The notes beneath the pieces were generated by a model. The model made no database searches and was not told the origin of the DNA. It saw nothing but the letters and a program-made list of their open reading frames with translations. Of a stretch of 64,000 nucleotides of DNA, positions 19,149-28,558 are shown one piece after another. The DNA is from Pycnococcus provasolii. Lineage: Eukaryota; Chlorophyta; Pseudoscourfieldiophyceae; Pseudoscourfieldiales; Pycnococcaceae. The stretch is taken from positions 310,001-374,000 of the forward strand of contig OW568891.1 in the NCBI GenBank assembly GCA_938743325.2. The letters are read 5' to 3'. Numbering within the stretch: position 1 is the first letter of the stretch; each line of letters begins with the position of its first letter. Position numbers and translations under genes: made by a program.

Positions 19149-19856
19149 TGAAAAGCGTATCCTGTTGGTTCGAAGCGGCACTTTCGATCTGGGCACGCTC
19201 TGTGCTCTGTGGCTCTGTGGCTGTGTGCAAGGTCATGATGTCAACCAGTTGGTACCGTACACCTTGTTCAGCCAGCCATTTCCCTCATGCCATTATTGCC
19301 ATGACGCTCATCGTTGGGCCGCGGGGAGAAAGGCATGGCCTTTTCACCACGAAGGCACATCGCACCTTGCAAGCAGCAAGCTCGCGGCCGGTCTTGTTTC
19401 AACGATAGAAAGGTGGTCAAGAGACACAGGGCGCGATGCCTGGGTGTCAACAGACACCTTGCAAGAACCACGAGGACGAGGAGCGGATTGGCGATTGCGA
19501 TTGATTCAGCGAACGGAGGAGAGGCTCGTTGCCCGAGCCCATGAAAGGTGACGAGGATTTTGCACGGTTGGAAACAACACGCTGAAACGCGTCAATCAAT
19601 CCTCAAGATAACAAAAAGCAGGTGCGAAAAGCGTGCATGCATCATGAGGTGAACCCCCAAGACGATCAAGCGACGATGGTCGGGCAGTTTGGTCGGGAAC
19701 CCTGACATGCTCCTCGTGTTCCTGCTCCTCCCTAGAGAACTACTAAAGTCGTGCAAATGCCTTGCAAGACGAGGCTTATTAGGGAGTAGATTTTCCACGC
19801 CATGCTCCCATGCCAGGTTCCGCGGGCGCAGACGCCCATGGGGGGTCGCACATGAT

Positions 19857-19892
19857 GGACCCATGCATGGGTCCCACCAAGAAATGGTGGGA
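19857..19892. repeat. 18-bp palindrome overlapping a second hairpin
   Basis: A perfect palindrome spans 19857-19874, centred on CATG/CATG. It overlaps a hairpin with eight-base arms (19872-19879 and 19885-19892) and loop AGAAA. Confidence 0.75.
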
Positions 19893-20255
19893 GTGCCCTT
19901 TGAATAAAAGGGAAAGATTTCCGCGGACGTGTCGCCCCCGGGGGATGGCAAACGAGAGCCTCAAGTATCCCCAGCGAGGCTCGCAGAAATCCCCCCCGGC
20001 CCCGGGGAAAAAAGCACCACGGGTCCCCCGAGGAGAAAGAAACGTAATCCCAGAAATACAAGCTCCGGCCCCGCAGAAACGCGTGTTCTTATTAGAGGTT
20101 TCCTCGTCGGGAGATTTCTCCCTCCCCCCGCGGGTGGTTTAGTCCAGCCGTGCGTACTGGATAGATAAACCTCCCCTGACACACGGCATTGCTTGTACTT
20201 TGTGTGTTTCTTGCCAGTGTAGGTAGTAGTCTCGTCGTGTTTCTTTTTCGTGTGA

Positions 20256-23021
20256 GTGAGTTTCTTGTGTCAGCAGTCTTCTTTCTGCTTCTCTTCATTA
20301 GCAACAATCAAGACTCGCCATCCGTTACCTTTCTTTGAAGAATCCTCCTCCCCCACATCCTTGCAGCCATCACCCTTGGCGTCATCATCCATGATGGCTT
20401 CCAGTGTTTGCACTTCATCAGCATGGCGACGTAACGCACTCCACGGAGCAGCAACAGCGCACAGCGTGAAAAATACAAGGAAGGGACGTGCATCCATGGT
20501 GACTCCTCCTCGTGCCATGACCATGACGCAGCAGCAGCAGCAGCAGCAGCAGGAGTCTGCAGCGTCCTCAACTTCGTCCTCAGCAGAACTCTCAGCCACG
20601 GAAGAAGAAGAGCAGCCAACGACGAGCATCATCAAGAAAACCATCCAAAAAGAACGACCGCGCGTCGACTCCAACAACGCCGCGTGGGTCACGCTCAACG
20701 TCACGGACGTTCCCACATCCTTCGGAGACCACCTCTGCCTCGTCGGAAGTGGAGTCGAGCTCGGCGATTGGGACGTGCTGAACTCCATTCCCATGGACTT
20801 TATCGAAACGCCGTACCCTATGTGGACCGCGAAAATCGCGCTGCCTCCTCGCTCTATCGTCGAGTACAAGTACGTCATCCGGTGCGGTTGGGACGAGCAA
20901 GGGCCCTTCAACTGGCAGGGTGGAGCAAACGGCATCATTGCCACGAACTTTGCACACAGCGACGCGACCGTCAACGACAGGTGGCACGGCGGGCACGTCG
21001 ACGAGAAGGCTGAGGGGGCACTCGTTGCCGCCACCGAGGTGTACCGCGCCGCACTGCAGGACGTACACACGGAAGTCGTCGAAATTGTCGTGGACGCGGA
21101 GGGAAATCCAATCTCCTCGGGCGACGAGGAGGATGCGGAAGCTGCGGAAGCACCGCAGGAAGATGAGAAGCCCGAGGATGTGCACGTGCCGCAGTGGGCG
21201 AAGGAGGCTGTGTTCTACCACATATACCCCCAGGGTTTCTTCGACGCGCCCTTCTCCAATCTGACGCACGACGCGCCTGTCACGCCACGCCTTGCGCTCA
21301 TTCGCGACTACTACGACCACTTTGAGAAGCTTGGCATCACCGCCATCTACCTCAGCCCGATCTTCGAGGCTGACACGCACGGGTACGACACGCTCGACTA
21401 CTTCACGGTAGATCGCAGGCTCGGCGACAACGCGCTCTTCAAGGAAATTGTTGACGAGCTGCACGAGCGCGGCATACGTGTTGTGCTCGACGGCGTGTTC
21501 AACCACACGGGTGTGAACCACCACGCATTCGTCGACCTGTGCGTCAACGGTGCAGGCAAGTCGCATTTCGGCGAGTGGTACCACGTCGGCGCGCGCACGA
21601 CCGACTTCTCCGGATGGTGCACAGTCGACTGGGACTCGGACCTCGATCCGGAGCAGCACTTCAACAAGGTTGGACGAGGTGGATCTCGCGCAGGGCCTGA
21701 AGGAATTGGCGAGCGCGAGGTGGGATTCGCGTTCGACTGCTGGGAAGGGCACTCCAGCCTGCCTCGACTGAACCACAGCCATCGCCCGGTGCGCGAGCAC
21801 ATCTTCGACGTCGCGCGTTACTGGCTCACGGAAATGGGAATCGACGGATGGCGCCTCGACGTTGCGCACGAGATTGAGCCGGAATTTTGGGCGGAATTCC
21901 GCCATGTCTGCCAGGAGGCTAAGCCAGACTCCATCCTGATTGGCGAGCTCATCCACGGCAACTACAACACGTGGACTGACAACCACCTGCTCCACAGCGG
22001 AACCAACTACCAGCTGCAGAAGCCCATCTGGAGCTCGCTCAACGACCGCAATTACCACGAGCTGCGTCACGCGCTGCTTCGTGAGTGCGCGCTGTACTCG
22101 CGCCTCACGCTGCTGACGTTTTTGGGCAACCACGACGTCACGCGCATCACCAGCCAGCTCCACGAAAGGCGCCACGTCATGCTTGCAAACGCGTTCCTCC
22201 TGTTTGCGCGCGGAATTCCTTGCCTGTACTACGGCGACGAGATTGCCATGGAAGGAAAGGCGATCGAGGGAAGTCCCGAGCGAGACTTCCCGCTGCGCAG
22301 GCCGATGCCTGAGGTCGTGCCGCAGGAAGGCCTCGAGGCACTCGACATGACGAGCCATCTCGTGCACGTTCGTCGCTCCGTGCCAGCGCTGAACTCTGGA
22401 GAGCTGAACGCGTCGGAGGTGAGCTGCACGCAAGAGACGCTCCAGTTCACGAGGCGCCTGGACAAGCAGGTGGCTGTGTGTGCATTCAACTGCAGCACGG
22501 AGCAGGGGCACCACGTCACGTTGTCTGCGCCACACGACTGTGAGCCGGGAACAATTTTTGTGGACGTGCTGGACAACGGGCGGAAGAAGTACGTGCTTAC
22601 GGGGGACCGTGTTCTCGTGCCCGCCCCTGAGCCGCCGAAGCCGGCAGCAGGGTCGACGGCGACGCAGCCGAAGAACATGCCATTGCCCCACTCCCATCCT
22701 GTTTGCTTAGATCCGTGCCAGGTGATGTGCATTGTGAGCGAGTGCCCACCGGAATTAGCAAAGGTGCCGGTGCAGACGGTGAAAAAGCAGTCGTACAAAA
22801 AGTCGCCGGCACCGTCGGTGGGCGTGGCACCACCCAAGGCGGCTGCACCGGTAGCCGCCTTGCCGGCAGCGGCACCCGAGGCGGTGGCGGCACCCGAGGC
22901 GGTGGCGGAGGCTGCGGCTCCGGCGCCCACGACGGAGACCATTGAGGACATGAAAGCGCAGCTCATGGCTGAGAACGAAAGGCTTCGCCAGAAGGCGGCC
23001 ATGCTCGACCTCGGCAACTGA
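20256..23021 (+). CDS. CBM20-GH13 alpha-amylase-family glucanase, plastid type
   Basis: A protein of 921 residues from the first ATG, or 876 from the ATG at 20391 (MMASSVC), which looks like a better transit-peptide start. A starch-binding CBM20 module covers about 145-245 (WVTLNVTDVPTSFGDHLCLVG, then LGDWD). An acidic linker leads to the GH13 barrel (about 310-700): AVFYHIYPQGFF, VVLDGVFNHTG, GWRLDVAHE with the catalytic Asp near 533, LIGELIHG with the acid Glu near 563, and LGNHDVTR with the third Asp near 626. It should cleave or rearrange alpha-1,4/1,6-glucan in the plastid. The barrel resembles bacterial neopullulanase/alpha-glycosidase types more than plant AMY. A C-terminal Ala/Pro-rich tail ends in a short coiled coil. 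A run of eight Gln (20529-20552) lies in the leader. Confidence 0.9.
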   Translation: MSFLCQQSSFCFSSLATIKTRHPLPFFEESSSPTSLQPSPLASSSMMASSVCTSSAWRRNALHGAATAHSVKNTRKGRASMVTPPRAMTMTQQQQQQQQESAASSTSSSAELSATEEEEQPTTSIIKKTIQKERPRVDSNNAAWVTLNVTDVPTSFGDHLCLVGSGVELGDWDVLNSIPMDFIETPYPMWTAKIALPPRSIVEYKYVIRCGWDEQGPFNWQGGANGIIATNFAHSDATVNDRWHGGHVDEKAEGALVAATEVYRAALQDVHTEVVEIVVDAEGNPISSGDEEDAEAAEAPQEDEKPEDVHVPQWAKEAVFYHIYPQGFFDAPFSNLTHDAPVTPRLALIRDYYDHFEKLGITAIYLSPIFEADTHGYDTLDYFTVDRRLGDNALFKEIVDELHERGIRVVLDGVFNHTGVNHHAFVDLCVNGAGKSHFGEWYHVGARTTDFSGWCTVDWDSDLDPEQHFNKVGRGGSRAGPEGIGEREVGFAFDCWEGHSSLPRLNHSHRPVREHIFDVARYWLTEMGIDGWRLDVAHEIEPEFWAEFRHVCQEAKPDSILIGELIHGNYNTWTDNHLLHSGTNYQLQKPIWSSLNDRNYHELRHALLRECALYSRLTLLTFLGNHDVTRITSQLHERRHVMLANAFLLFARGIPCLYYGDEIAMEGKAIEGSPERDFPLRRPMPEVVPQEGLEALDMTSHLVHVRRSVPALNSGELNASEVSCTQETLQFTRRLDKQVAVCAFNCSTEQGHHVTLSAPHDCEPGTIFVDVLDNGRKKYVLTGDRVLVPAPEPPKPAAGSTATQPKNMPLPHSHPVCLDPCQVMCIVSECPPELAKVPVQTVKKQSYKKSPAPSVGVAPPKAAAPVAALPAAAPEAVAAPEAVAEAAAPAPTTETIEDMKAQLMAENERLRQKAAMLDLGN
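20529..20552 (+). repeat. CAG triplet repeat (eight units) in coding sequence
   Basis: Eight pure CAG codons encode polyglutamine in the predicted transit or linker part of the CBM20-GH13 protein, outside its folded domains. Confidence 0.9.
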
Positions 23022-23045
23022 TCACTTGACCTCGGCAACTGATCA
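23007..23045 (+). repeat. Short direct repeat across the GH13 stop codon
   Basis: The segment GACCTCGGCAACTGATCA is repeated directly after an offset of about 20 bases, so the last codons and the stop are duplicated just downstream. The first TGA ends the frame. Confidence 0.8.
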
Positions 23046-23191
23046 ACACTTTTCTTCTTTATAAAAGAGCCAAAAAAAAAAAAGGAAAATTTGAATTTTT
23101 TTGTGTAAAGTTTACCGTTTTTCAGCATGTTTCGTGTTTACATTACTGAAAGCCTTTCCCGAGATGCCTGATCTCACTCACCACTATATTA

Positions 23192-24769
23192 TTAGAGCAC
23201 GACAGATGCGATCGAGCAAGCGACTCCGATGAGAAACGTCATCCACACGAGTGGTGCTTCCGCACCGAGCGACTTGCCTGACTTTTTCGTGATGAAGTGC
23301 AGCATAACGGGTGGAAGAACGAGTGTCAGCACGGCACAGCAGAAGCCTCCCACGAAGCTGGTGACGACGCCAAAGTTGGGAATGGATGCGGAGACCACTG
23401 CTGCAAATACGACGAAAGCGGTGCGAATGGCAAGCGCCGGCACTGTGCCGAGCTCCTTGCCCGCCTTGGCAGCCTCCGGATCCGTGTGCGCGAGCGTGAG
23501 ATTCTCGAGGATGAGAAATGCGGATCGCGCGACGATGGGGAAGGTGCTCAGCAGGTTAGCGCACAGAAGAAGCTTCACAATCGTGGCCATCGAACTTCCC
23601 TCAAGCGCCGCCACAACGACGCTTGGCACGCTCGGGCCGAATGCGATGGCGGCATACGCACCAAAGAGTATGCTGACGACACCGCAGAGCACGAATCCAA
23701 CGACGGCGGCATTGAAGAACTTTTTTGGCTCCGCCATACCACCTCGAACGGTGGGAAGGCTGAAGTGCGTGAAGAAGAGGAAGGCGACGGGTCCGAAGAA
23801 CTTCGAGAACGCGCTCATGTTAAACATCGGCAGTGCGCTCATCGACGTGGGCGTCATGAGTCCGCTTGCGTACCACGTCACGAACGACATGCCCAGGACG
23901 ACGGTGAAGTTTCCAAATGCGCTGATGATGGACACACCTCCCAGTTGCCTCAGCCACGACAGCGCACACATGAACGGCATCATGCCGTAGATGAGCGCCT
24001 TGTTTGAGAACCCGCTTGCAAATGGCGTGCTTCCGATGGTGTTGGCAAGGAACACGAGGTAGGCGCACGCAATACCGAAGACGGTGATGAGGTTCATGAA
24101 AACGGTCAGTCTGTTTCCAACTTTCCCCATGGCAGCTTTCGCCACTCCGGAATAGTTTGCCACCTCCTCCGTCGTCGCGAGGTTGTTCGTCACGGCGAGG
24201 TCCGTTGCTCGGCACAGCATGCTGAGCGAGTACAGCGAGAGTATGCAGCTGACAACGAGCGCAATGGGCGTGAGGATCAGTCCTCCTTGCGTGAATGCCC
24301 AAGGCAGGGCGAACGCGCCGGCGCCCATGACTGCCTTCACGACGTTGATGATGGCGTCCGTGGGAGTGGCGGTGTTCTGACTTCCGGCTGATGACGACTG
24401 CTGTGTCTCGGCAGGTGGTGTTGCGTCGCTGGCAGGTACGGACGCCGCGGCTGAGCACTTGGTGACAACACCAGTTCGTCGTCGTCGTGCCTGAACTCCA
24501 ACCACCGCTGTCGCATCCTTTATATCGTTTGACAAAGGTGCGTCACACGAGGCGGCGCACACTCTTCGCGCATATGACGATGATGATGAAGAACCCCCAT
24601 GAACGAAAGAGGCACAAGCCGCCTTTTGAACTGTTTGTGTGCGTGAGCACCGATTGTGAGTTGATGCAATAGGACGGAAGCGCCCCTTGAAACCCAGCTG
24701 CGACGACGACGACTGCGAAGATAACGGCGTACACGAGGAGGATAACATGGACATCTTCATCATTTTCAT
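23192..24769 (-). CDS. AAAP-family amino acid transporter, possibly plastid-targeted
   Basis: A protein of 525 residues. About 135 N-terminal residues are Ser/Arg/Ala-rich with few acidic residues, like a chloroplast transit peptide. The rest is a polytopic membrane domain with about eleven hydrophobic segments, beginning DAIINVVKAVMGAGAFALPWAF, the signature first helix of the amino acid/auxin permease (SLC32/36/38) family; GAGAFALPWA is the conserved substrate-pathway motif. Later helices include FMNLITVFGIACAYLVFLAN and VVGFVLCGVVSILFGAYAAI. Family members co-transport amino acids with protons. The substrate and the membrane (plastid envelope versus plasma membrane or vacuole) are inference from the leader only. 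Confidence 0.87.
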   Translation of the reverse strand: MKMMKMSMLSSSCTPLSSQSSSSQLGFKGRFRPIASTHNRCSRTQTVQKAACASFVHGGSSSSSSYARRVCAASCDAPLSNDIKDATAVVGVQARRRRTGVVTKCSAAASVPASDATPPAETQQSSSAGSQNTATPTDAIINVVKAVMGAGAFALPWAFTQGGLILTPIALVVSCILSLYSLSMLCRATDLAVTNNLATTEEVANYSGVAKAAMGKVGNRLTVFMNLITVFGIACAYLVFLANTIGSTPFASGFSNKALIYGMMPFMCALSWLRQLGGVSIISAFGNFTVVLGMSFVTWYASGLMTPTSMSALPMFNMSAFSKFFGPVAFLFFTHFSLPTVRGGMAEPKKFFNAAVVGFVLCGVVSILFGAYAAIAFGPSVPSVVVAALEGSSMATIVKLLLCANLLSTFPIVARSAFLILENLTLAHTDPEAAKAGKELGTVPALAIRTAFVVFAAVVSASIPNFGVVTSFVGGFCCAVLTLVLPPVMLHFITKKSGKSLGAEAPLVWMTFLIGVACSIASVVL

Positions 24770-25095
24770 TCACCAAAACGCAATATCGCAATAGAAAAAG
24801 AGAAAAAGGCGGCTGGTAACTCCGTGAAGTGACTTGGATCCAGAACAGCGAACAACGGCGATCAATCAACGAAGGCGAAGGTCTGCCTGCGATCAGGTCT
24901 GTGAAACAGAAACTAAGAAATCGCATCGCATCGCATCGCATCGCATAAGGTTATCGATCGACGAAATCCCGATCACCGGGTATATGCATTGGTTTCCTAC
25001 CAATACCATACCGGTATCCCCCCACCACCTCCCGGGGACCGCCCCACCTCCCAGGGGTCACACCATGAAAAAACCCGTCTGACCAGGGGTTTTTA
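24770..25095. other. Divergent promoter region with ATCGC repeats
   Basis: 326 bases between the divergent AAAP transporter and GlyRS genes. It contains a pentamer run of ATCGC (24923-24947) and, just before the GlyRS ATG, a GGGGTTTTTA element resembling the promoter motif. No gene was seen. Confidence 0.6.
24923..24947. repeat. ATCGC pentamer tandem repeat
   Basis: About five copies of ATCGC. A similar run on the complementary strand (GATGC units) occurs at 33711-33733, again just upstream of a gene. Confidence 0.85.
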
Positions 25096-27363
25096 ATGCA
25101 CCGGCGGCGGTTCGGTCACAACTTGTCGGTCATGTCCATCACCGCTGACGACGTCGCCGCGGCGGAAGCTGCTACAAATGCACAAGGGGATCTCGTGCGT
25201 GCTCTCAAGGCGGACTTAAAGGCGGGGAAACATGGCATCACGAAAGAAGACGTCACTGCCGCCGTCGAAGTCCTCAAAGAACGCAAGGCATCCCTCGCGG
25301 CTCTCCTAAAAGATCTTCAAGCACAAGGAGGTGCGACAGGCGTCGTCAACAAAGAAGAAACGCGTCGTATCCTCAACGACGCACTCGAAAGGAGGCTCTT
25401 CGTCGTTCCGTCGTTCAGAATCTATGGAGGAGTATCCGGACTCTTCGACCTTGGGCCGCCGGGGTGCGCCATCAAGGCGAACCTTCTCGCGTTCTGGAGA
25501 CAGCACTTCGTCGTCAACGAGTCCATGCTCGAGGTGGAGTGCCCTGCAGTCACGCCGGAACCCGTGCTAAAGGCGAGTGGGCACGTTGACAGGTTCACGG
25601 ACCTCATGGTCACAGACACCGTCACGAACGAGCCGTTCCGCGCCGACCACCTGCTCGAGGATGCGCTCGAGAAGATTATGGAGGATCCGAAGGAGAGCGC
25701 AGAACGTAAGAAGGAGGCGCTGAACCTGAAGACGATCATCGACGAGCTCGACGAGAAGCAGCTTGGCGAACAGCTGAAAAACTACAACATCACCGCGCCG
25801 GAGACGGGGAATCCGATCAGCGACCCGTACCCGTTCAACCTGATGTTTGCAACGCAGATCGGACCAAGCGGATACATGAAGGGTTTTCTACGCCCCGAGA
25901 CGGCGCAGGGCATCTTCACGAACTTCAGAGACCTGTACTACTTTAATGGAGGGAAACTGCCATTTGCCGCGGCGCAGATTGGCGAGAGCTACCGCAACGA
26001 AATCTCGCCCAAGGCTGGCCTGCTGCGCGTGCGCCAGTTCACGCAGGCGGAAATCGAGCACTTCGTCAACCCGTCCGACAAGGCTCACCACAAATTCAAG
26101 GAGGTGGCAAACGTCGAGCTGAGCTTGTACGGACGCGAGCAGCAGATGGGCGAGTCGAAGAAGCCAGTGAAGAAGACAATGAAGGCTGCCGTGGACGAGG
26201 GAATGATCAACAACGAGACGCTGGCGTACTACATGGCACGAACGCATCTCTTCCTCGAGGCGATTGGCGTCGACATCAGGCGGCTGCGGTTCAGGCAACA
26301 TCTCACGCACGAGATGGCGCACTACGCGTGCGACTGCTGGGATGCCGAGATTGAATGCTCGTACGGATGGACGGAGTGCGTGGGTATTGCCGACCGCAGC
26401 GCGTTTGATCTCAAGGCGCACGCCGTTGCCAGTAAGACAGACCTGGACGCGTTCGAGGCGTACGCGAAACCGGTGGTGGTGGAAAAGCTAGAGGCGGCGC
26501 CGAATAAGCAGCTTATTGGCAAGGCGCTCAAGGGTGATGGTAAGATTGCGATGGAGGTGATGGCCACAATGTCGCAGGAGGGGCTCGCGAAGCTGCAGAG
26601 CGACCTCGCGAGCGGCGGCGCGTCCATCACGCTCCCGGATGGACGCGTGGTGGCGTTGGAGAGTGCATGGGTGGTGGTGAAGACGGTGCAGAAGAAGGAA
26701 ACCGGCCGCAACTTCACGCCCGGCGTGATCGAGCCGTCGTTCGGCATCGGCCGCATCATGTACTGCATGTGGGAGCACTGCTTGTACACGCGCGACGGCG
26801 ACGACCAGAAGATCGTGTTCCGCTTCACGCCACTCTCCGCGCCCATCAAGTGCACGGTGTTCCCTCTGCTGAACAAGGACGCGTACAACGACTTCGCCAC
26901 GGCGCTCGGCACCGAGCTCAGCGTGGGCGGCATTTCGAACACGCTCGACACGACTGGCGTTTCCATAGGAAAGAAGTACGCGCGAACAGACGAGCTCGGC
27001 GTTCCGTTCGCCGTGACGGTGGATGGTCAGACGCTTGAGGATAAGTCCGTGACAATGCGCGAGCGTGACAGCACAAAGCAGATTCGCGTGCCGTCGAAGG
27101 ACGTCGTTGGAATTCTGCAGAAGCTCTGCGCGCTTCGATCGACTTTCACTTGGAAGGATGCCTTGGCAAAGTACCCCGCGCAGGAGGCTGGTGGTGGCGA
27201 CAAGGAGCCATCTTCGTCATCAGACGCAGAGAAAAAGGACAAGCGCGCGAACAAGCCTGCGAAAAATGCGAATGCGGATTCCAAGCCGAAGGTGGAGGGC
27301 ATTCCAGCTGATCGCTTCAACCACGTTAGCTGGGAAGGCTCGCTCTTCGCTAAGCCGGCGTAA
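25096..27363 (+). CDS. Glycyl-tRNA synthetase, eukaryotic class II with WHEP domain
   Basis: A protein of 755 residues. The N-terminus has a WHEP-type helical hairpin (about 15-70). The catalytic core follows: RRLFVVPSFRIYGGVSGLFDLGPPG, motif 1 region LEVECPAV, motif 2 YRNEISPKAGLLRVRQF, and motif 3 EPSFGIGRIMY. The C-terminal anticodon-binding domain is seen from about 570 (CTVFPLL, then ISNTLDTTGVSIGKKYARTDELGVPFAVTVD). It attaches glycine to tRNA-Gly in the cytosol and, in many eukaryotes, in organelles from a second start. Here ATGs at 25096 and 25132 are in frame; the extra 12 residues (with RRRF) are basic and could support organelle targeting, but they are short. A Lys-rich insert precedes a conserved C-terminal stretch, DRFNHVSWEGSLFAK. 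Confidence 0.95.
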   Translation: MHRRRFGHNLSVMSITADDVAAAEAATNAQGDLVRALKADLKAGKHGITKEDVTAAVEVLKERKASLAALLKDLQAQGGATGVVNKEETRRILNDALERRLFVVPSFRIYGGVSGLFDLGPPGCAIKANLLAFWRQHFVVNESMLEVECPAVTPEPVLKASGHVDRFTDLMVTDTVTNEPFRADHLLEDALEKIMEDPKESAERKKEALNLKTIIDELDEKQLGEQLKNYNITAPETGNPISDPYPFNLMFATQIGPSGYMKGFLRPETAQGIFTNFRDLYYFNGGKLPFAAAQIGESYRNEISPKAGLLRVRQFTQAEIEHFVNPSDKAHHKFKEVANVELSLYGREQQMGESKKPVKKTMKAAVDEGMINNETLAYYMARTHLFLEAIGVDIRRLRFRQHLTHEMAHYACDCWDAEIECSYGWTECVGIADRSAFDLKAHAVASKTDLDAFEAYAKPVVVEKLEAAPNKQLIGKALKGDGKIAMEVMATMSQEGLAKLQSDLASGGASITLPDGRVVALESAWVVVKTVQKKETGRNFTPGVIEPSFGIGRIMYCMWEHCLYTRDGDDQKIVFRFTPLSAPIKCTVFPLLNKDAYNDFATALGTELSVGGISNTLDTTGVSIGKKYARTDELGVPFAVTVDGQTLEDKSVTMRERDSTKQIRVPSKDVVGILQKLCALRSTFTWKDALAKYPAQEAGGGDKEPSSSSDAEKKDKRANKPAKNANADSKPKVEGIPADRFNHVSWEGSLFAKPA

Positions 27364-27412
27364 CACCACCAATTCTTCTCCTCCCTCCTTTTCTTTTTTT
27401 TATCCCAGAGTT

Positions 27413-27432
27413 GTTTGTTTGTTTGTTTGTTT
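27413..27432. repeat. GTTT tetramer repeat
   Basis: Five GTTT units lie in the spacer between the convergent GlyRS and prohibitin genes. Confidence 0.8.
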
Positions 27433-27477
27433 TTCTAGAGAAGGAATCAACGACTTGCTTTACACAGAAAAAACATT

Positions 27478-28350
27478 TCACTTCTTCGTTGTGTTCATGC
27501 TGTCGTCCTCGAGCTTATTCAGAAGCAAGTTATCCGCGTTAAGGTATACACGGTTTGCTGACTGCGAGACTGTCTGAGCAATGTCACGAGCCGCGTCAAT
27601 CTTTCGCAGTGTCATGAACGAAGGGTTGTTCGCCGTTGCTCGCCCAATGAGCGTCGCCGCCTCCGCCTCTCCCTCCGCCTTGACGACAGCCGCCTTTTTG
27701 TCCAGCTCCGCCTTTTGCACGATGTACCGCGCGCGCTCAGCATCCTGCTGCGCCACTTGCTTGCGCTCTACCGCAGCCGTGTATTCGCGACCGAAAGTGA
27801 GCTGTGTGATGGAAACGTCGTCGACGGCGATGTGGAAGTGAGCCGCACGCTTCACGAGAACCGCGCGGATTTCCTTGCTCACCTGCTCACGCTGCGTGAT
27901 GAGCTGGCTGGCGTTGTACTGCGCAATGACGGACTTGAGAGTCTCGTGGATGATGGACGGGAGTACGCGCTCTGCGTAGTCCGTTCCGAGGTTTTGGTAG
28001 ATCCACGGCAGCAGGTCCACCTGCGGTCGCGTGAGCACGCGAAGGCTCATGTTCACCATCTGCAGGTCCCTGCTACCTGAGACACTCTGCACGACGTTCG
28101 GTCGCGCGGTTACGTCAAAGATAGTCGCACGTTCGATCCACGGTATGAGCACGTGCGTTCCCTCGGGTTTCACCTTTTCGGCGATTCCGGTGAGGCGGTT
28201 GTAAATGATCCCTCGCTGTCCTCCCTCGACGTTGTACAGCGACTGCGACAGCGCGTAGATCCCCACCCCCGCGAGTGCGACAGAGCGCGCGACGGCACCC
28301 GCCGCGCCGGACGACGGCAGCTTGACGTTGCGCAGCTGCTGCGGGTCCAT
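27478..28350 (-). CDS. PHB2: Prohibitin 2
   Basis: A protein of 290 residues, the usual length. A short basic N-terminus and hydrophobic helix (about 20-38, VALAGVGIYALSQSL) anchor it in the inner mitochondrial membrane. The SPFH/prohibitin domain starts VEGGQRGIIYNRLTGI and contains PEGTHVLIPWIERATIFDVTARP and SGSRDLQMVNMSLRVLTRP. The phrase SGSRDLQMV and the start YALSQSLYNVEGG place it with PHB2 rather than PHB1. A coiled coil (about 180-240, AERARYIVQKAELDKKAAVVKAEGEAE) mediates ring assembly with PHB1. The complex acts as a scaffold and chaperone for inner-membrane proteins and m-AAA protease. No PHB1 lies in the window. Confidence 0.95.
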   Translation of the reverse strand: MDPQQLRNVKLPSSGAAGAVARSVALAGVGIYALSQSLYNVEGGQRGIIYNRLTGIAEKVKPEGTHVLIPWIERATIFDVTARPNVVQSVSGSRDLQMVNMSLRVLTRPQVDLLPWIYQNLGTDYAERVLPSIIHETLKSVIAQYNASQLITQREQVSKEIRAVLVKRAAHFHIAVDDVSITQLTFGREYTAAVERKQVAQQDAERARYIVQKAELDKKAAVVKAEGEAEAATLIGRATANNPSFMTLRKIDAARDIAQTVSQSANRVYLNADNLLLNKLEDDSMNTTKK

Positions 28351-28558
28351 GGCCCAGAACGACTTCGAAGAAAAACGAGTGGCTCGCGAGGGGGACGAGG
28401 TGGCGGCTCAGTGCACCTGTGTAAGGGCAAGAGGGGATCCCCAGAAGGGCTCCGGGGAGGGGAGGGGAGGATGGCCCCTACTTCCTAGGGTTTTGCCCCT
28501 CCCCTCCTCCCCCTCCTCCTCCTCCTCCCTCTCCCTCTCAAATCATTCCTAACTAACC

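Larger units (their letters stand above)
18875..20255. other. 1.4-kb intergenic region with strong inverted repeats
   Basis: This is the shared upstream region of the divergent cupin and GH13 genes. It holds an inverted pair of the promoter motif (19066-19105), a hairpin with 12-bp arms (19124-19148), an 18-bp perfect palindrome (19857-19874) and an adjoining hairpin (19872-19892), then a C/G-run-rich stretch (19930-20130). Open frames here have no protein-like features. Confidence 0.6.

Noticed and set aside
18892-19551. Plus-strand frame of 219 residues upstream of the cupin gene
   Set aside because: It crosses the hairpin and promoter motifs and has no domain-like pattern.
20592-22697. 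Open frame of 701 residues on the minus strand
   Set aside because: It is the mirror of the CBM20-GH13 gene, whose catalytic motifs are intact; the antisense translation is Arg/Val/His-rich with no domain. GC-rich codon use keeps this frame open.
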